Positions 16,775 to 31,900 of a stretch of 64,000 nt of DNA are shown here, piece by piece. Position 1 is the first letter of the stretch, and each line of letters begins with the position of its first letter. Below the pieces are notes generated by a model. The model had not been told where the DNA came from. It made no database searches and saw only the letters and a list, made by a program, of their open reading frames with translations. Made by a program: the position numbers and the translations under genes. This stretch comes from Lepisosteus oculatus (Eukaryota > Chordata > Actinopteri > Semionotiformes > Lepisosteidae). The DNA lies in the NCBI RefSeq assembly GCF_040954835.1, contig NC_090714.1, positions 7,118,501 to 7,182,500 on the forward strand. Reading direction: 5' to 3'.

Positions 16775-19700
16775 CTTTAATAGCTGTTGATACCAGCCCG
16801 AGGCCTGTCTGACGAATCTCTAGGTGGTCCTTGAAGGGAAACGAACAGAAAACTCCCCAGATCATCTTCTCCTGCCCTTCCAGAGGATGTTCACTGCTTC
16901 CAGAAAGACAAGGCTGCTGTGCACTTACAGTACCAGCAACACCGCTTTCAGAGCTGCACCCCCAGCTGTTTGTGCAGCAGACTCAATTCAGATTAATACG
17001 TTTATATGTATACAAATACGTATGTATTTAATACAGACTCATTTCAGATTAAAGGCCAAGTTCGCTACTTTAACATGTTTCCCACACAAGGTAAATTAAA
17101 ACTGTTACAAAGCAAAAGCAGACAAGAAATAAAAACATCTTTAACGATTTGCTTGTTTAAAGTCTAAGCCCAGCCATGATTTTTTCTTTGAGCACAAAAC
17201 ATAGCAGGCTACAACACCATAAAGCAACATATGCTCATATTCCTAGGAAATGTTTTGAGTTTGTATATAACATTTTATTTATGTGAAACACAAGCTTGTA
17301 CTCACCCAAGAAAGAAATAGATAAAACAATTAACAATGGTTTGAAAACTTGTACAGTATCTCTCTGTGTCTTGTGTACAGTACATACAAGACGGAATATG
17401 TAACATTCTTGTTTAATTGTATTCCTGCTGAGCAAGAAACTCCCCTTGTACCCAAATGTTTTGCCCTAACCTCAATCACCCGCATTCAGCCATTCCTGGG
17501 GCAAGTTTAGTATGTGGTTGTGGCAGAAAAAAAGCTCCATTTTTAAAGAGATCCAAGAATAAAATCTTATTTAGTGCCCAAAGGCTTGCGTGTGTGTATC
17601 TCGTTTCACAAAACCCGAGCCTTAAGCCTTTAAGGGAAAAATGTAAATAAAACAGTCGCAGGCTCGTGGACGCTGAGCGCACACATCTGCCTCTGCAGGT
17701 GCTGAAAAGCTTAGGACACGACACACACGGGTCCAGCCTTGTTATGTGTTAAGTCAGCCAACGGAACTGGCTATGAAGCAACAACACAGACACAATGCAA
17801 ACAGGACATTTTAAAAATAAAGCTGCTTGAATGAGGCTAAAAAAGGCACAGCTCCTTCATAAACACTACACACCCCAATAAAACAACATGCAGAATCCTT
17901 GCCAACAACTTGAGCAAGTGACATTACAGGCAATGAGGATTCGTATCACTTCTTAACGAGACGTGTCAGTGGAAAGCTCAGAGCAGGACTGCAGGTAGAC
18001 TGCAGGCAGGTGAAGGTGATGGGAGCCACTGTGAAGGACTCGAGAGCTGACAGGGACTTTTGTGCAGATGCAGCTCAGCTACAGTGCCCTCAGCTATTTT
18101 GCAATAGGTTTTTTATTAGATCAACCCATGTATTGGTGTATTGTTCTGCTAAACAGTTTTTTACTTCAAATAAAAAACATTTCCTTTGAGCAAATTAGCT
18201 CCTGAAATAAAATTCTAATAAACAGAACTGGCCAACTGTGCTACAATTTGCTGTGGTGGTTCTTACAAACAGTATACAGTATTACAGTTTTTCTTTGTGT
18301 CTAAAACAAGGAACTACTTGCTCATAGTTGATGTTAAAATACTACCACTAAAACACAACACACATGACACTGGGATTTGACAAATTGGTGTGAACATCTG
18401 AGGATAATTCTATCTAAATTATAGAAAGAACAGACAACTAACATCATTCAAACATTCTCTTAACCCTAAAACAACATCTGTTAAGAGTCTAAAAGGTACA
18501 TGCTATCCTTAAGAGACTTTAAGGTACTACACGTTTGGTGTTAAAACGCAACTATAGTTCAGCATGTTCAAACAGAAGACTGAGTTAATATATGGAACCT
18601 CAGCCCCATTCAGCAGTTTCCATCAGCCAGTGCCTGATCCCTGTATCTACTGTACAATACACTAATGTGACCTGCTTTAATAGGAAGTGCAAAGCGTGTG
18701 TGTTTCACAAGCAATGAGCAACTGTGCTGATCTGCATTCATGACCTGGAGGACAAGTCTAACAGTGGAATGGGAGGCAGACGTCCAGGCTGTAAAAAGAC
18801 AGAAACAAGCGGAAACTTGGACATAACCCACTCGAGGTGCAAGGTCATCTGTCTCTCCCTCTTTAAAGCTCTGCTCCTCTACAGTGCTACAAAACTGGGT
18901 GCCGCACTCACTGGACTGCAATAAGAAACCATTTGGATTTCTCAGGTTTAAATACACCATCATCATTGAGCCTTATGAGAAGCTCTCAAGATAATCATGA
19001 AAGAATTTGATGATCTGAAAAAGAACTTGGTGACAATCATTTTTTTTATTTTTTCCAAGAGATCTTACAGTTTATGTCTTCACAATATCAGGTTAAAAAC
19101 TTTTATTCTATTCCTGTGTTTTCTCACAATATGGATATGTTGTTTTAGAATAATTCAAAACTCTTACAAAGGATTTGTCCCTGACCTGAGTCTCCAGCCT
19201 CTGAGTCTGACTCAAACTGTATTTGAATGTTGATCATTTGTTCCAAAACACAATTCACAGGGTGAAAATGCACACAAGAATGTATAATCTTCCTTGATAG
19301 CGCATATCTTATTAATATTGGAAGTATGGTGAAAATCTGCTCAGAACACCCTTAAAAGAAAAAGTACCCTACGGAAGGTGACTGTTTGTATCCAAAACAC
19401 AAAACAGAAGAGACAATGAGAGGTTTCAAATTCCAGTTGTTTTTTTTCCCATTTTCTATATAATAAATGTATCGTTTTTCAAAGCTTGCTTTAAACTTTG
19501 TAACAGAACCCCCCTTTGAAACAAAAAGGACATGCAAAGACTCCTGTTTTCAAAATTCGCTGAACATTGTTCAGGCCTGCCAATCTTAATGAAAAACGAG
19601 AAGGCGTACTCCTTTACTTAGGGGATTGTTCTTACACGTGATTCTTAAAACATGAAGAAGCCTCTAGCTTAGGGAACAGATGTCGAGTTTGGTTGCATTT

Positions 19701-20325
19701 GCATCTTTTGACAATGGAGACCAGACAGAAAGCGCAGTCTCTTCTGTCATTTGGCAAGGCATTAAACACTTTTTAATTCAAACCAGGAAAGTAAAGTAAG
19801 GTTGAGGGAGCCTAATCTCTGGCTGTTGAAGTCATTACTAATGTTTCACATCTTTAATCCGGACGGAGGAGCCGGATGGGTCTGGATGGTGCCAAACTGG
19901 CTCATTTCGTGACTCTGTCAGGCAGCAGCCCCTGCAGGGCAGGAACATTTCTTCACAAACACATGGAGGCATATAAACCCCCCAGCCTACCACCATACTG
20001 TATCTGCTTTGAGCAGGAGAAAGAAATTGAACACAGCGATGTCTCATGCACAAATCGTCCTTATATGCAACGATATGCGTGTATGATGATTTCCCCATGT
20101 GCAGTCGAATCGAGATGCAAAAAATGAGCAAAAAGCACTTCTCATAAACAGTCCTCTGTTGTTACTCTGTAGTGGACTGATCTGCCCACGATTCTGTTTA
20201 AAACCGTCCGACTATGACTCTGACTTACCGTGAGAGTTGAAATTTAAAAACTCTGTAATAAAAATCCCCCCCCACCTCCCCATCCCCTTCCCCTTCCTCT
20301 GAGTCCGGAAGCCCGGGACTCCGGC
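16775..20325. other. Downstream flank / 3' UTR of the C7orf50 homologue
   Basis: The part nearest 20325 must include the 3' UTR. I find no canonical AATAAA on the minus strand within about 450 bp of the stop; ATTAAA variants occur near 19853 and 19771. The rest is AT-rich with chance ORFs only. Confidence 0.4.
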
Positions 20326-23300
20326 TCAGGACAGCAGCTGGATGACCTCCCTGGCCCTCCGCGTCCGCTCCTTGTCCCCGCTCTCTGTCCCGTCCCGCTC
20401 GTTGACCAGCGCCTCGGCCCGCGTCACCGTGGTGTCCCGCGCACTGCCGCGCAGCCCCTCCAGGTACTGCAGGAGGATGGCGAAGCTCTCTTCCGGGACC
20501 TCCACACAGACATCACACAGGCACAGTCAGACACCCGGGATTCACGCCCCCACGCCCATCTACATCGCCAGAGCCCACAGGCGCCTGGACTATATACCCA
20601 CCTCGCCCTCACCTGCCACTTCGCAATCTCAAGTCACCTTTGGTTTTGCTGAAGCTTTTTAAAGAACATGGAGGTTTCAAATGAGAAGCGAGCATCTGGT
20701 CAACCCTAATTTGACAGCTGTAACCTACTGATCCAAAGATCTCATCCAGCCATTACTTGAAGCCCCCCCACTTCAACAATTGACTTCAAGAATACAGCTG
20801 GGTAGCTTGCTTCAGACCCCCACAACTCTTTGTGTAAAGAAGGGTCTCTTGCATATCTTCTCAGTTTCCACCTGTGTTCCTTTTCTCACAAGAGCTTTTG
20901 AAGTAGTGCATTGGGTTGACTTTAAAACCTTTACTGTGTTTAACTACTTGTTCTAAATTCCCTTATTGTTTTCTCTGTAAATGACCAAAAGAGACTGAAT
21001 TTCATCAAGGTATAATTAAGTACTAGTTTTTTTAATTTGCAATTGGTTGTGGGCCATACTTTTAATTGTATCTGAGTCAGTCTATACTGATAAGGTTTGT
21101 TTTTCAAAAGCAGAGCAGGCCTTTATCATAATTGTCTTATTGCCAGTATTATAAGGAGCAAAGAGCAGAGATGTGGTTTGAGGAACAGTTATAGCAAAGC
21201 TTCAGGCAGATAAACATACACAGGCACAGCTGTGGCTGATAGTCTGCACTATGTAATCAGCTGTACTGAATCATAGATTCTGTGTAGGTAATTTGGCACC
21301 ATCTGTCATTTGTGAGGAACATAACCAATAATGCCAGAACAAGCGATAAAAGTACTCAAATTCCCTCAAGGGCTTAGACAAAGTCAACAAAGTGAACTAC
21401 AGAATGAAGAGTGAAATACGAACCACAAGACACATGCGGAAACTACTTAAGTGCTTGATCATTTTTTTAAAAAGTCCAGAATTAAGACATTTCTAATGCA
21501 TTATTCATTAGCACTTTGCAAATATCTAAACTCTGACGTTTTAAGTGCTTTGACAATCTGGACAGGATTCTCCCTGTCTCATCCCCATCTCTCTCTGGAC
21601 AGCACTGATGTGACTGACTCTCTGAGCTTTGGAGCAGAAACTGAGCTCACATGCTTCCCAGGAACAGACACTCATGGATCAGGAATGGCTTCTGCACAAC
21701 AGCTGGCAAAGCCAGGAATATTTTACAGCCTGTGATCTTTAAATCTCTTATCTCTACTAGCAGAAGACTATTCCGCAGACAGATCTGTTATTCAGAACAC
21801 AGGCATCTGAAGATTAGAAAAAATGGGACACGTGCCATAAACCTGCTATGTCAATCTGCACTGCAAACCCTGCAACTGGATATGGTAAGCTGTCTTAGCC
21901 AAACAGTAACATCAGAAGGCTTTCCTTGGAGCAGATGTTTCCAAGAAGCACAATTTCTTTTTTATTTTCAGAATGCAAAGAATTTGATTTTGGCATAGAA
22001 TCTCAGCTTTGCTTACCTTGTCGCTGTCGTACATGTGCTGCAGAAGCCAGGTCTGTCTCGTCTTCTGAAACCTCCACTGTGCGCGGTTCTGAGACCAGCT
22101 GCAATCAAACAGCACAGGAATCAACCACTGGGCAGCCCAGCATGCAGAACACAATCTGTCCAATGCAGCGTGCAGCTTTTTTTAAAACAAAGAATCTGAT
22201 TTTTTAACCAATTGGCAAAAAAGTGAAGCCATTTCACACTGTATAACCGTTGCTTGTGAAAAAGGTAATGTAGAAAAATTTCCAATAAGTCTTAAATGTT
22301 GACTTGAAGATTCCTCCTTAATAAGGAGGAATAAGGGCTCCTATGTGGACATACAGTGGCCATACACTCATACGATAATCAGAGTTTCTTGGAAATTATT
22401 CTATCAGACCACTGATAAAAATAGCTGTAGAATTCAAAACCATGATCGACAAGAGGGAGATAAATCAATACTTTGGTGCTGAAAGGAGAGAGAAATCACA
22501 GTGCAATGGCAGGAGACACCTTAACCTACAAAACTAGATAAAATAGCGAAACTTTGGAGCAAAAGCCAAAGAAAAACTAACTTAATGCCGCCACACACAA
22601 GACAAAAACCCTCAGAAAGTTAAAGACCTTTAACAGTCACATCACTCCAAAGTCTTGTCTGGAAGATGAATCCCCTGCTGTTAAATTTGGGAAAACAGTC
22701 GAGATTAAACAGTGGCCAGTCTGTAATGTATTGGCTGCAAATGAAATCGCTCACTGGGACACGGACAAAAAGTCCTTTTCGCACCTGACAGGGAGCCAGC
22801 CTCGTCCTGGAAGCTATTTTATCTCCTGTCTGCAGGGGGGGCACTGCGCACTGCGACACCGCAAGGCTTCAGGAAATCTTCATTCTGTGAGGCACTTGCT
22901 TGGTTTCCAGGCCAGGGGAGAGGGGCTTACACAGCATTCTCCCTCTGGCCTCGGAGCTCTCTGTCCTGACAGCCCAGCTGATATTAAAAACTCCCCCTCC
23001 CTGAAGAATGCAGCTCGAGCCTTTCTGTCGCACTGCCAGGAGACTCCACTGCTGTTAGTACCCAGTGCCGTGCCACAGCTCAGTCAGCCCCCTGTCTCCG
23101 TCCTCACCCAGGGCTGCCAGAAGTGCTGAATCACTGCTTTCTTTTGTTCGCTGCTGTTTTCTTTGTTTTTGTGAAGCCTGCTGAGGCAACCCAGCACAGA
23201 CCAACGGCTTTCTCTTGTGAAAGCAGCCGGGTTGGTTAAGACACCATTTGGGAATACTAGTGTACCGTTCCGGACACCACGTTACAAAACGGGCATCGGC

Positions 23301-26300
23301 GCTCTGGAATCAGTGCACAGAAGACCTGCGGGTTTAATCCCAGGTCTAAAGGAATGTCCTGCACCGACACCTTCCAATTAACTTGGAAGAACCGAATCAG
23401 TTTAATTTTGAAGAGAAAATCATTTAAAGGGACTGGGATTGGTACTCAAAGTCATCCCAATGATGAACTTCAAGAAGAACAGAACAGCTTGAATCATGTG
23501 ACACAAGAGGAAACCATGGGGAAACTATGGGCAACAAAACGGGCTGTGAGAACCTAGTTCAAGCTGACACCCTGCTCTTTCTGAAAGCATATGCGCAGGA
23601 CAAGCGTTGGCTAGAAATGAAACGAGCCAGATGAGCCAAACAGTCTCATCTCACTTGCAACCTTGTCAGCCGTCCTGCTCTGAAATGTTTTTTTCAAATA
23701 CGTGAACTTTAAAGCTACCAAACGATGTCTTTTTTTATTGCTCAGATTATTTATCGGCTGAAATTGACCTCTTTGCCTTTCACACGCACTTTCCACTGAG
23801 AACACCCCCTAATCATTGTCTGAGCTACGAGTCCCCACAATGTCTCAGACTGGTCCAGGATCGGTTATAACCACCAGCCACACCAATCACCCAGCCACCC
23901 ACCAATATGAGCGTAACCACGGAGGTGTCCTCTAAGCCCTAGGGGGCGCTCTTATGCTTCTTCTGTAAACTCCAAGGATGATTAAAACTTGGAGACTGCA
24001 CAACCGAGTGCAGTCACCACCTACAGAATCCCAGTCATGGACAGCTCCAAATGGACTCGGGCTCAGCCCCCAGACAAGAGCCTGTATTGTTTGACTCAGA
24101 CAGGCGTTTTTGAGGAGAGGAGTGAATCTGAACAAGACTTAATTCACAAAGTTAGGAGGCAGCCTCTTGAGTCAGTTTGTGCTTAAAGTAAAATTTATTA
24201 AAACCCCAATCACCCCATCTCTATGGAAACAGGCATCACAGGCAGGCAATACTGATAGAAATAATGCCAGCAATACCACAATGAGATCTGGCTCTTTAAA
24301 AAGAGGCACTGTATGTGCTGAACTTTATAAAAGCTGTCCTTAAGCAATGCAATCAGCTCAGCAGTTTTCTTATCCATCTGTGCATGACTTAAGCGAATGT
24401 TTTTTTGGTGGTGTGTTACAAATAATAATATCAGGAGAAGATAATGCTACTGGTCCAAGGACAAAACAATGTAGAGACCTCTCCTTTCATCACAAAATCA
24501 GAACCATCAGCAATAACAGGCAGAACACAAGAACTTCAAATGCTGCGACGCAGTACAGTAGTTAGAGTGGCTATTTCTAACACAGTTGTTGCTACGGAAA
24601 GAAGACAGAAAGATCACATGAACTTTATTAGATTTTCAAAGCTGCTCGAAGAATTAAGTAAACCATGCCAATCACTTCTTTTCATGCTCATATAGGCCAC
24701 GTGCTTCCTCTTAACACTGGTCATAATATTTAAAAGACCCCCTAGACATGATCCCTCAGGTCCTACTGACTACAGTCAGCTGTCTGCTTTGTTTTTGGGA
24801 CTACCTACAGTACGTTTTCACAATGGAAGAACCATGTTTCAAGTAAAGAGTTTAAAATGATGTAAAAACACACCAAAGGCAGATTATCATCCAGTGAGAG
24901 GAGGCTGATTTTTACTCTTTAAATGTAAAACGCTGGTGCAAAATTGGACCTCTCCCTGTTTTTACAGCTAGACCTCCCCTCTGGTTCGCCTGGTTCCCTG
25001 TTCAGAAACCTCTGGCAGAGAAAAGCAACCCAATCCTACAGCAGCCACAGGGAAGACTTTAGACCTGCAATAGAAAGCCCTTTAGGAACTGTTTCTTCAA
25101 CAACGCAATAAAAAACAAATCTATTCAGCAGATGCTTTCCAAAGTCCAAAGTGACTTGTAGAGTCTAGAAGGCAGTAACAGGTCCCTAGTTTGATGCTCC
25201 AGAAAAGAAGTAAAAGGAGGGTCAAATATTCTGAAAAGTGAAAACCTCCTGAAAGGCTTACATCACCCACTTTCTTTAACAGATTCATGTAGTTGTTTTT
25301 AAGGGCTGAAACAACAGATTACTGTGGCCTTGCAAGATTATGTAGAACAGAGCTACTTGTGTATTGTACACAAGTTAATAAACTGTGATGTCTATAATTG
25401 TAAACAGGTTATTGCAGTGTAGTTAAACAAGAAAAAGACATGCATTTAAGTATTTAACAAAGTTTTAAATATTGTCAAATATAATCAGAAGACTAATATT
25501 TTGAGTGTCTGCCCATTTATTTTCTGGCAGTCAGCTCTGGCTTTAATATTATCGAAATATCATTTATGTTTAATCCTGAAATATTCTCGAAGAATATTAC
25601 AAGGGAATTCATTTTATTTCAGGGGAAATGCTCAGTTTTAATTCTAAAGTGTACTCGCATAAGGATAACTAATAAGGATAGGTTTTTATTTCTAACTACA
25701 AAGATGAGGAATGCAGCTGTTATGTGACTATTATTAAACACATGGTTTTACTGATCTGTAATATTTCCAGTTAACTGTAAGCTTCCCGCAAAAGTCGGTG
25801 TTCCCGAGCTTTTTGAACAGTACAAAGCATTCGTTTCGGACAGCGAGGAGCCTGCCTCTAGGACTCTGTTCTCCTCGCCTCGCACCCTTGCTCGCGGCTC
25901 ACCGGGCTGCAGCCCGGGCAGACTGTAAGGAACGGTTTTAGCGAGAAGCCGTATTCTGTTATTAATCTGTCCGGAAAGTGACCCCAAAGGCTTTTTCTAT
26001 GTCCCGCTATAGTCAAATCCAAGGAACTCTGCTGGTCTCCATGGGAACAATCTCCCAGGTCAATAAAGGGTCAGGAAACAGAACTTGCTAGTCTTACCGG
26101 GAGCTGCATGACAATTCTGTAGCAGCAACAGGGTCGTCTGACAGAATCTGAGAACTATGTTACCGTGAGCAACCTGACAATCTCTTGACTTGCTCACATG
26201 ATACTGCCCCACTATCTTTTAGTTTCCTCTGACTATTGAGAAGGGAGAGAATAACAGGTTTTTTATGTCTTTTTCAGGTACTTACCAAGACTAGATTTGA

Positions 26301-28950
26301 TTTAAAACCAGACTTATTACTAGAATTGAGTCTTTAATTATGACATTACTGCATTATGGATGCTAATTGAGATATGTTACAAAGAACAGCGAATGAATAT
26401 ATACATAGACGGATACGTATACATCTATACTTATAGACAGATGGATAGATACAATTTTACAGGCTTTGAAAAACTTTGAACACACAGGGGCCTGGGAAGA
26501 AGGAAATATAATTATGCCCTAATGTGATATACCAGATTCCACAACCCCCCCAAGCTCATCGGCTTCTCTATCAAGAACAGGTCACTGAGCTGCCTTCACA
26601 CTCAACGCTTGTGAGTGTGCTCTTTCTGAGGAGTATAAGATAAACAGGACTGTACTGTTCTCCCACTGGCCCTCTGCAAGGGAAATTTCTAAAGCTTTGA
26701 ACAATATTACAGAAAGGTGTTAATAATAATAATAAGAAGAAGAATTGCTTACACTTACTACTTTTCTGGACAGTCAAAGTGCTTTACAGGTAATGGGGAC
26801 TCTCCTCACCCACCACCAGTGTGCAGCCCCACCTGGATGATGTGACGACAGCCATAGGGTGCCAGGACACTCCCCACACACCAGCTGTCAGTGGGGAGGA
26901 GAACAGAGTGATGAAGCCAGTTCAGAGATGGGGATTATTAGGAGGCCATGATTGGTAAGGGCCAATAGGAAATTTGGCCAGGATGCCGGGGTTACACCCC
27001 TACTCTTTTTGAGAAACGCCCTGGGATTTTTAATCAGGACCTCAGTTTTACGTCTCATCTGAAGGACGGCGCCTGTTTTACAGTATAGTGTCCCTGTCAC
27101 TATACTGGGACATGCCGCAGGGTGAGTGCCCCCTGTTGGCCCCACTAACACCTCTTCCAGCAGCAACCTTAGTTTTTCCCATCCAGGTACTAACCAGGCT
27201 CACACTTGCTGATCTTCAGTGAGTTATAGGTTGATATGGCTGCTGGCCATATCTGCTTTCAGATTGATTAGTTACACAGATGCACCTTTAATAAACCCTA
27301 CTAATAAATGACCCGTCTCACTGCACACTGGCGAAACTGAGACTGGTTTATGGTGTTATGTCTAATAAATTTTTCTCCATGACAGCCGTCACATGGCTCA
27401 CAATACATAAATACTTCTCTCACACTATCCTGAAAAGACATATTACATGGGCAATTTGCATTTACACAACTTGTGAGTTAGAAGAAAATTAATATTAGAG
27501 CCACATTTGTTTTCATACTTGACCATCAGAAACTGGGGTCAAACAGGTCTGATGTAAGACTCTCAGAATCCATCATCCATCAAAAATATATATTCATTAC
27601 TGTTTGCAATTTTCCCTAAAAACCCCATCATATAAAAACTAGAAGGATCCCTGCCGATATGCAAAGCAACATGGATTTAAATGACGGTAACTTACTGCTT
27701 TAATCAGTTAAGCAACAACTAGAAAGATCTACAGCCCTTGAACATGAATGTATTCAGGCTGACATGGCAACTGAATAATGCTTAAAGAAAGAAAAAGTAC
27801 TGAGAAAAAAGAGAGACATAAGTACAGATACAATATTGGAATTATGTCTGTGTTCCTAGCCAGGAAACGTTTATGATATGAAGACCACAGAACATTAGTA
27901 TTAACTCATCATGGATAAACTACAACACAATATATATTCCCATTCAGGAAATTACTTTATTTCCTCAAGAGTTCAAGTGAAAATCCTACAGTGTTTTAAG
28001 AATCAAACAAAATGATTTACATCAATAGATAACGTAATAGTGATGACAACTCCCAAAAGTGGTTGTCATGATCAGAGAATCTGGGCTGGTAAACAAATCT
28101 AAGAATTTAGGGTGGGCTTGTCATTGTTTCATGAAGAAAAACAACAGGTTGCCAAATTCTACTCTCTTCCCATTTGCCATTCCTGCTTCATGGTTATTCT
28201 ATTTTTGAGAAATGTGGGAATGCTTTCTGAAATTCTTCCCACTGGAAAGTTACGGACAGTGTATGAGCTACGGAATTCCTCAAAGACCAGCAGTCTGACT
28301 CCGGACACGTGGAGAAAGTTTCTCACAGAACACAAAGTGGATGAAATTGTTTTCTCCTCGGTTCTCGGAAGAAACCTCAGCCCATATTCTGATGTCAGAG
28401 AGACAGGCGTTTCCCCCCCTGCGACAGGGACCCAGATCAGCCGGACAGGTCCTCTCTCACCAGGACAGGGGCTCCAGAGACTTCAGGGAGAGCATACGCA
28501 GATCTCTCACGACAAGGCACAGCAGCTGTAAACGTGTTATGTTAACTCTCCTGAACTTCATTTAAAGTTTCTGAGCTAGATTTCAACACGAAACACATGT
28601 CCTTAACTTAACAGGCCCCGTGCCTCATTTATAAACATCAGCATCAAGATTAAAAAAAGCCAGCCAACTGTCCAGTCTGGATGTACAATACTCCTTCGCC
28701 GGCGAAAACAGACACTGCAGCCTGTGATCAGCTTCTTCCCATCTCTCTGAGCCTGGTTATGAAGTAAAAACGCGAGCAGTGAGAATTAGGGAAAAAACAG
28801 TATTGGGAATACCATGCTGTTCTAGAGAAAACAGAGGGAAGCTGCTCTACTCCAACTCGCATGGTAAGAATAGTTATAAGTGGTGGCAATTCAGTCTCCT
28901 GGCCAACTGCTAATATCTTACTATAATATGACTTACAGTTCAAGAATGGT

Positions 28951-28989
<39 letters not shown>

Positions 28990-31900
28990 TGCTTACACTT
29001 ATATAGCGCTTTTCTGGACACTCCACTCAAAGCTCTTACAGGTAATGGGGACTCCCCTCCACCACCACCAGTGTGCAGCCCCACCTGGATGATGTGACGG
29101 CAGCCATAGTGCGCCAGAACGCTCCTCACACATCAGCTATCAGTGGGGAGGAGAACAAAGTAATGAAGCCAATTCATAGATGGCGATTATTAGGAGGCCA
29201 TGATTGGTAAGAGCCAATGGGAAATTTGGCCAGGACGCCGGGGTTACACCCCTACTCTTTTCCGGAAACGCCCTGGGATTTTTAATGACCACAGAGAGTC
29301 AGGACCTCGGTTTTACGTCTCATCCGAAGGACAGCGCCTGTTTACAGTATAGTGTCCCCATCACTATACTGGGGCATTAGGACCCACATGGACCACAGGA
29401 TGAGCACCACCTGCTGGCCCCACTAACACCTCTTCCAGCAGCAACCTTAGTTTTTCCCAGGAGGTCTCCTATCCAGGTACTGACCAGGATCACACCTGCT
29501 TAGCTTCAGTGGGTTGTGAACCAAATGCATGTGTAATTACTTCTTACTCAAGTCTTACTTGAGCTTTAGCAAACATGAGCCCCACGTGGCGTGGTTTAAG
29601 CCTTTCCCTGCTACCCCTGCACAGCGTGGTTGGTTTGGGAGAATTTGTGTGCTGGCTGGCGGCTCAGCTCCAAACTGCAGCTCCATCACTCTTCCAACTT
29701 GCTGGTTGCCACCTAACCTGCTGCCTTCGTGATTTAATCCTAAAGGGAAGACAACTATACCAAATAAACTACAGTATACCGAATACATTTTAGTAACCCT
29801 GCTTTTTCAGCCAGCGAGTAAAAGCTTTTTTTTTTGAGTGCAGCTCAAGTGTCACAGTCCAGAAATCAGGGTGTCTGGTCTGAGCTGTCATTAGCTAACT
29901 GATCAGGCTTGCCCAAGAGGCTGGAGTCCAGCAGTAGGTTCCCTGGTGTTCACTTACAGAAGTCCTTCACAGATGTCAACTACTCCTTCGACCCAAGCAA
30001 ACTCTCCTGAAAACCCCACAGGCTTTTCTCCACGAATGAAGGTATCTTAGCGTAAAGATCAACCCATTCTGATAGGCAGGTAGCATTTTGTCTTTGGTCC
30101 TCATAAATCCTCCAATCCATCATGGTGTGCCACAGGGTTCAGTCTTGGGGCCCATTACTTCTTCTCGGTTAGATTGCTCTCAAACACGGCCTTCAGTTTC
30201 TCTGTTATGAGATTTCTTTACAATGTCTTTTTCCCTCCAATTTCCCACTTCTGTCACTTATCACTTGTGTGTCTGACATCAAGTTCTAGTGAATTTTAAA
30301 TTCCTCAAAGTTAAATAGTGAAAAAACAGAACTTTTACTGGTGGATCGCAAATGTCAGCTGAAAAAGCTCTTCTCATTAAACGGCAATATGCCCAACACT
30401 CTGCAGCTAGACTTCTAACTCACCACGGACTTTGGCAGCACATCACTACTACACTCATTTCTTCACACTGAATACCTATAAAGTCACATATAAGATTTTT
30501 TACTGACTTTTAAGGCTCTAAATAATCTGACTCCATCATTCATCTCTGAATTCCTCCATGTTTACACTCCCTCCTGTAGGCTCCATTCAGTTGCTCACTA
30601 TACCCGAGACTAAATCTACCTTTTCTGCTGCTGTTATAGAATTATCGCCCTTCCTTAGACACTTTGCGAGACTATTATTATTATTATTTACTACTACTAC
30701 TACTACTAATATCGGGGAGGTTACAAGACCTCCTGTGTTTTTGACCAACTTGAATGACATTCTGTTTTTTAATCATAAATAAGCTGCAATGTAACTAGCA
30801 GCACTACAGTCGTAGGCCTTAACCTTTTTTGTCTTGAACAGAGAAGACCATGAGGAGATCTGATTCAAGGCCTCAAATCCACTGACAAAGTCAACATGAT
30901 GACCTTTTTCAGAATCAACAATGAAACATGAACCAATGGATACAAGTGGAATCTGCATGGAAATGCACTAAACACTGAGCACAGGAAAGGATTTTCTACA
31001 CAAAGAGTTTTTGGGCCCTGAATCAAGCTGAATCGCCACTTTGTTGGATGATATTATGGCTTCTTTCAATAAAGAGCAGGATGAACATCTCCAATCAATT
31101 ATCTACTTTAATCACTTAGATGAGCTGAATGGCTCATTCGAATGTCTCTCACGTCCTTAAATTCTTATAAAGAATAAATGGGATGATTACACCAAGTGCA
31201 TGTATCCTAAGAAGGCATAGACATTCTGACCCCTGACCCCTGCACCACGACCCCCTTACTACCTCCAATTTGGGGGCTCTAAGGGACATAATAAGCCTGG
31301 ATTTAATAAGCCTTTAGATTAAAATAAAAGATTTGAGGATAAACAAAGAAAAAAGTGTGTGTCTAGTACAGGGAAGTGTGGCAGTCTTCATTTTGGTGCA
31401 TATTTCATTTCCTGCAACACTAACTGGCTTACTTGAGTTTGTGGTTAGAGTAGGACATAAAGTGTTTACGATCGCCAGAGTTCAGTTTCAGAAAGCGAAG
31501 CAGAAAATCGTTTATTAACAAATCCTCCCTCCAACAGACAGGCAGGAACCGTCCAACCCCAATACAGTGTGTGTGCCATGTGGCCCAGATAAAATCTACG
31601 CAGAAGGATCCTTGCCAGGGGCTAGCAGATTTTTTTAATTCCCACGAAAGTGAAATTGTGGAATTAATTACTGGGAACTACTGGAATAAGGAAAACAAGA
31701 ATTCAATAACGACTGTTTGTATCAGATAAAAAAAGCAGGCCACAGTAAGTTAAATAAACCTTGCTCTGTTATAAAGCACAGATCATTCAATCACAGCTGT
31801 GAAAGGCATGTTCCTGTGAAAAGTTAGAGAAGGTTTTCTTAACAATATGGATTTGTAGTTAAAAAGGAGTAAAACAATGCAGCTAGAAACACTACAAGAC

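Noticed and set aside
18724..18770. GACCTGGAGGACAAG resembling the reverse of mir-339-5p
   Set aside because: Only a ten-base overlap (GTCCTCCAGG on the minus strand); no matching second arm is nearby to form the hairpin.
28112..28531. 139-codon + strand ORF in the C7orf50 intron
   Set aside because: No domain recognised, no splice context, overlaps plain intronic sequence.
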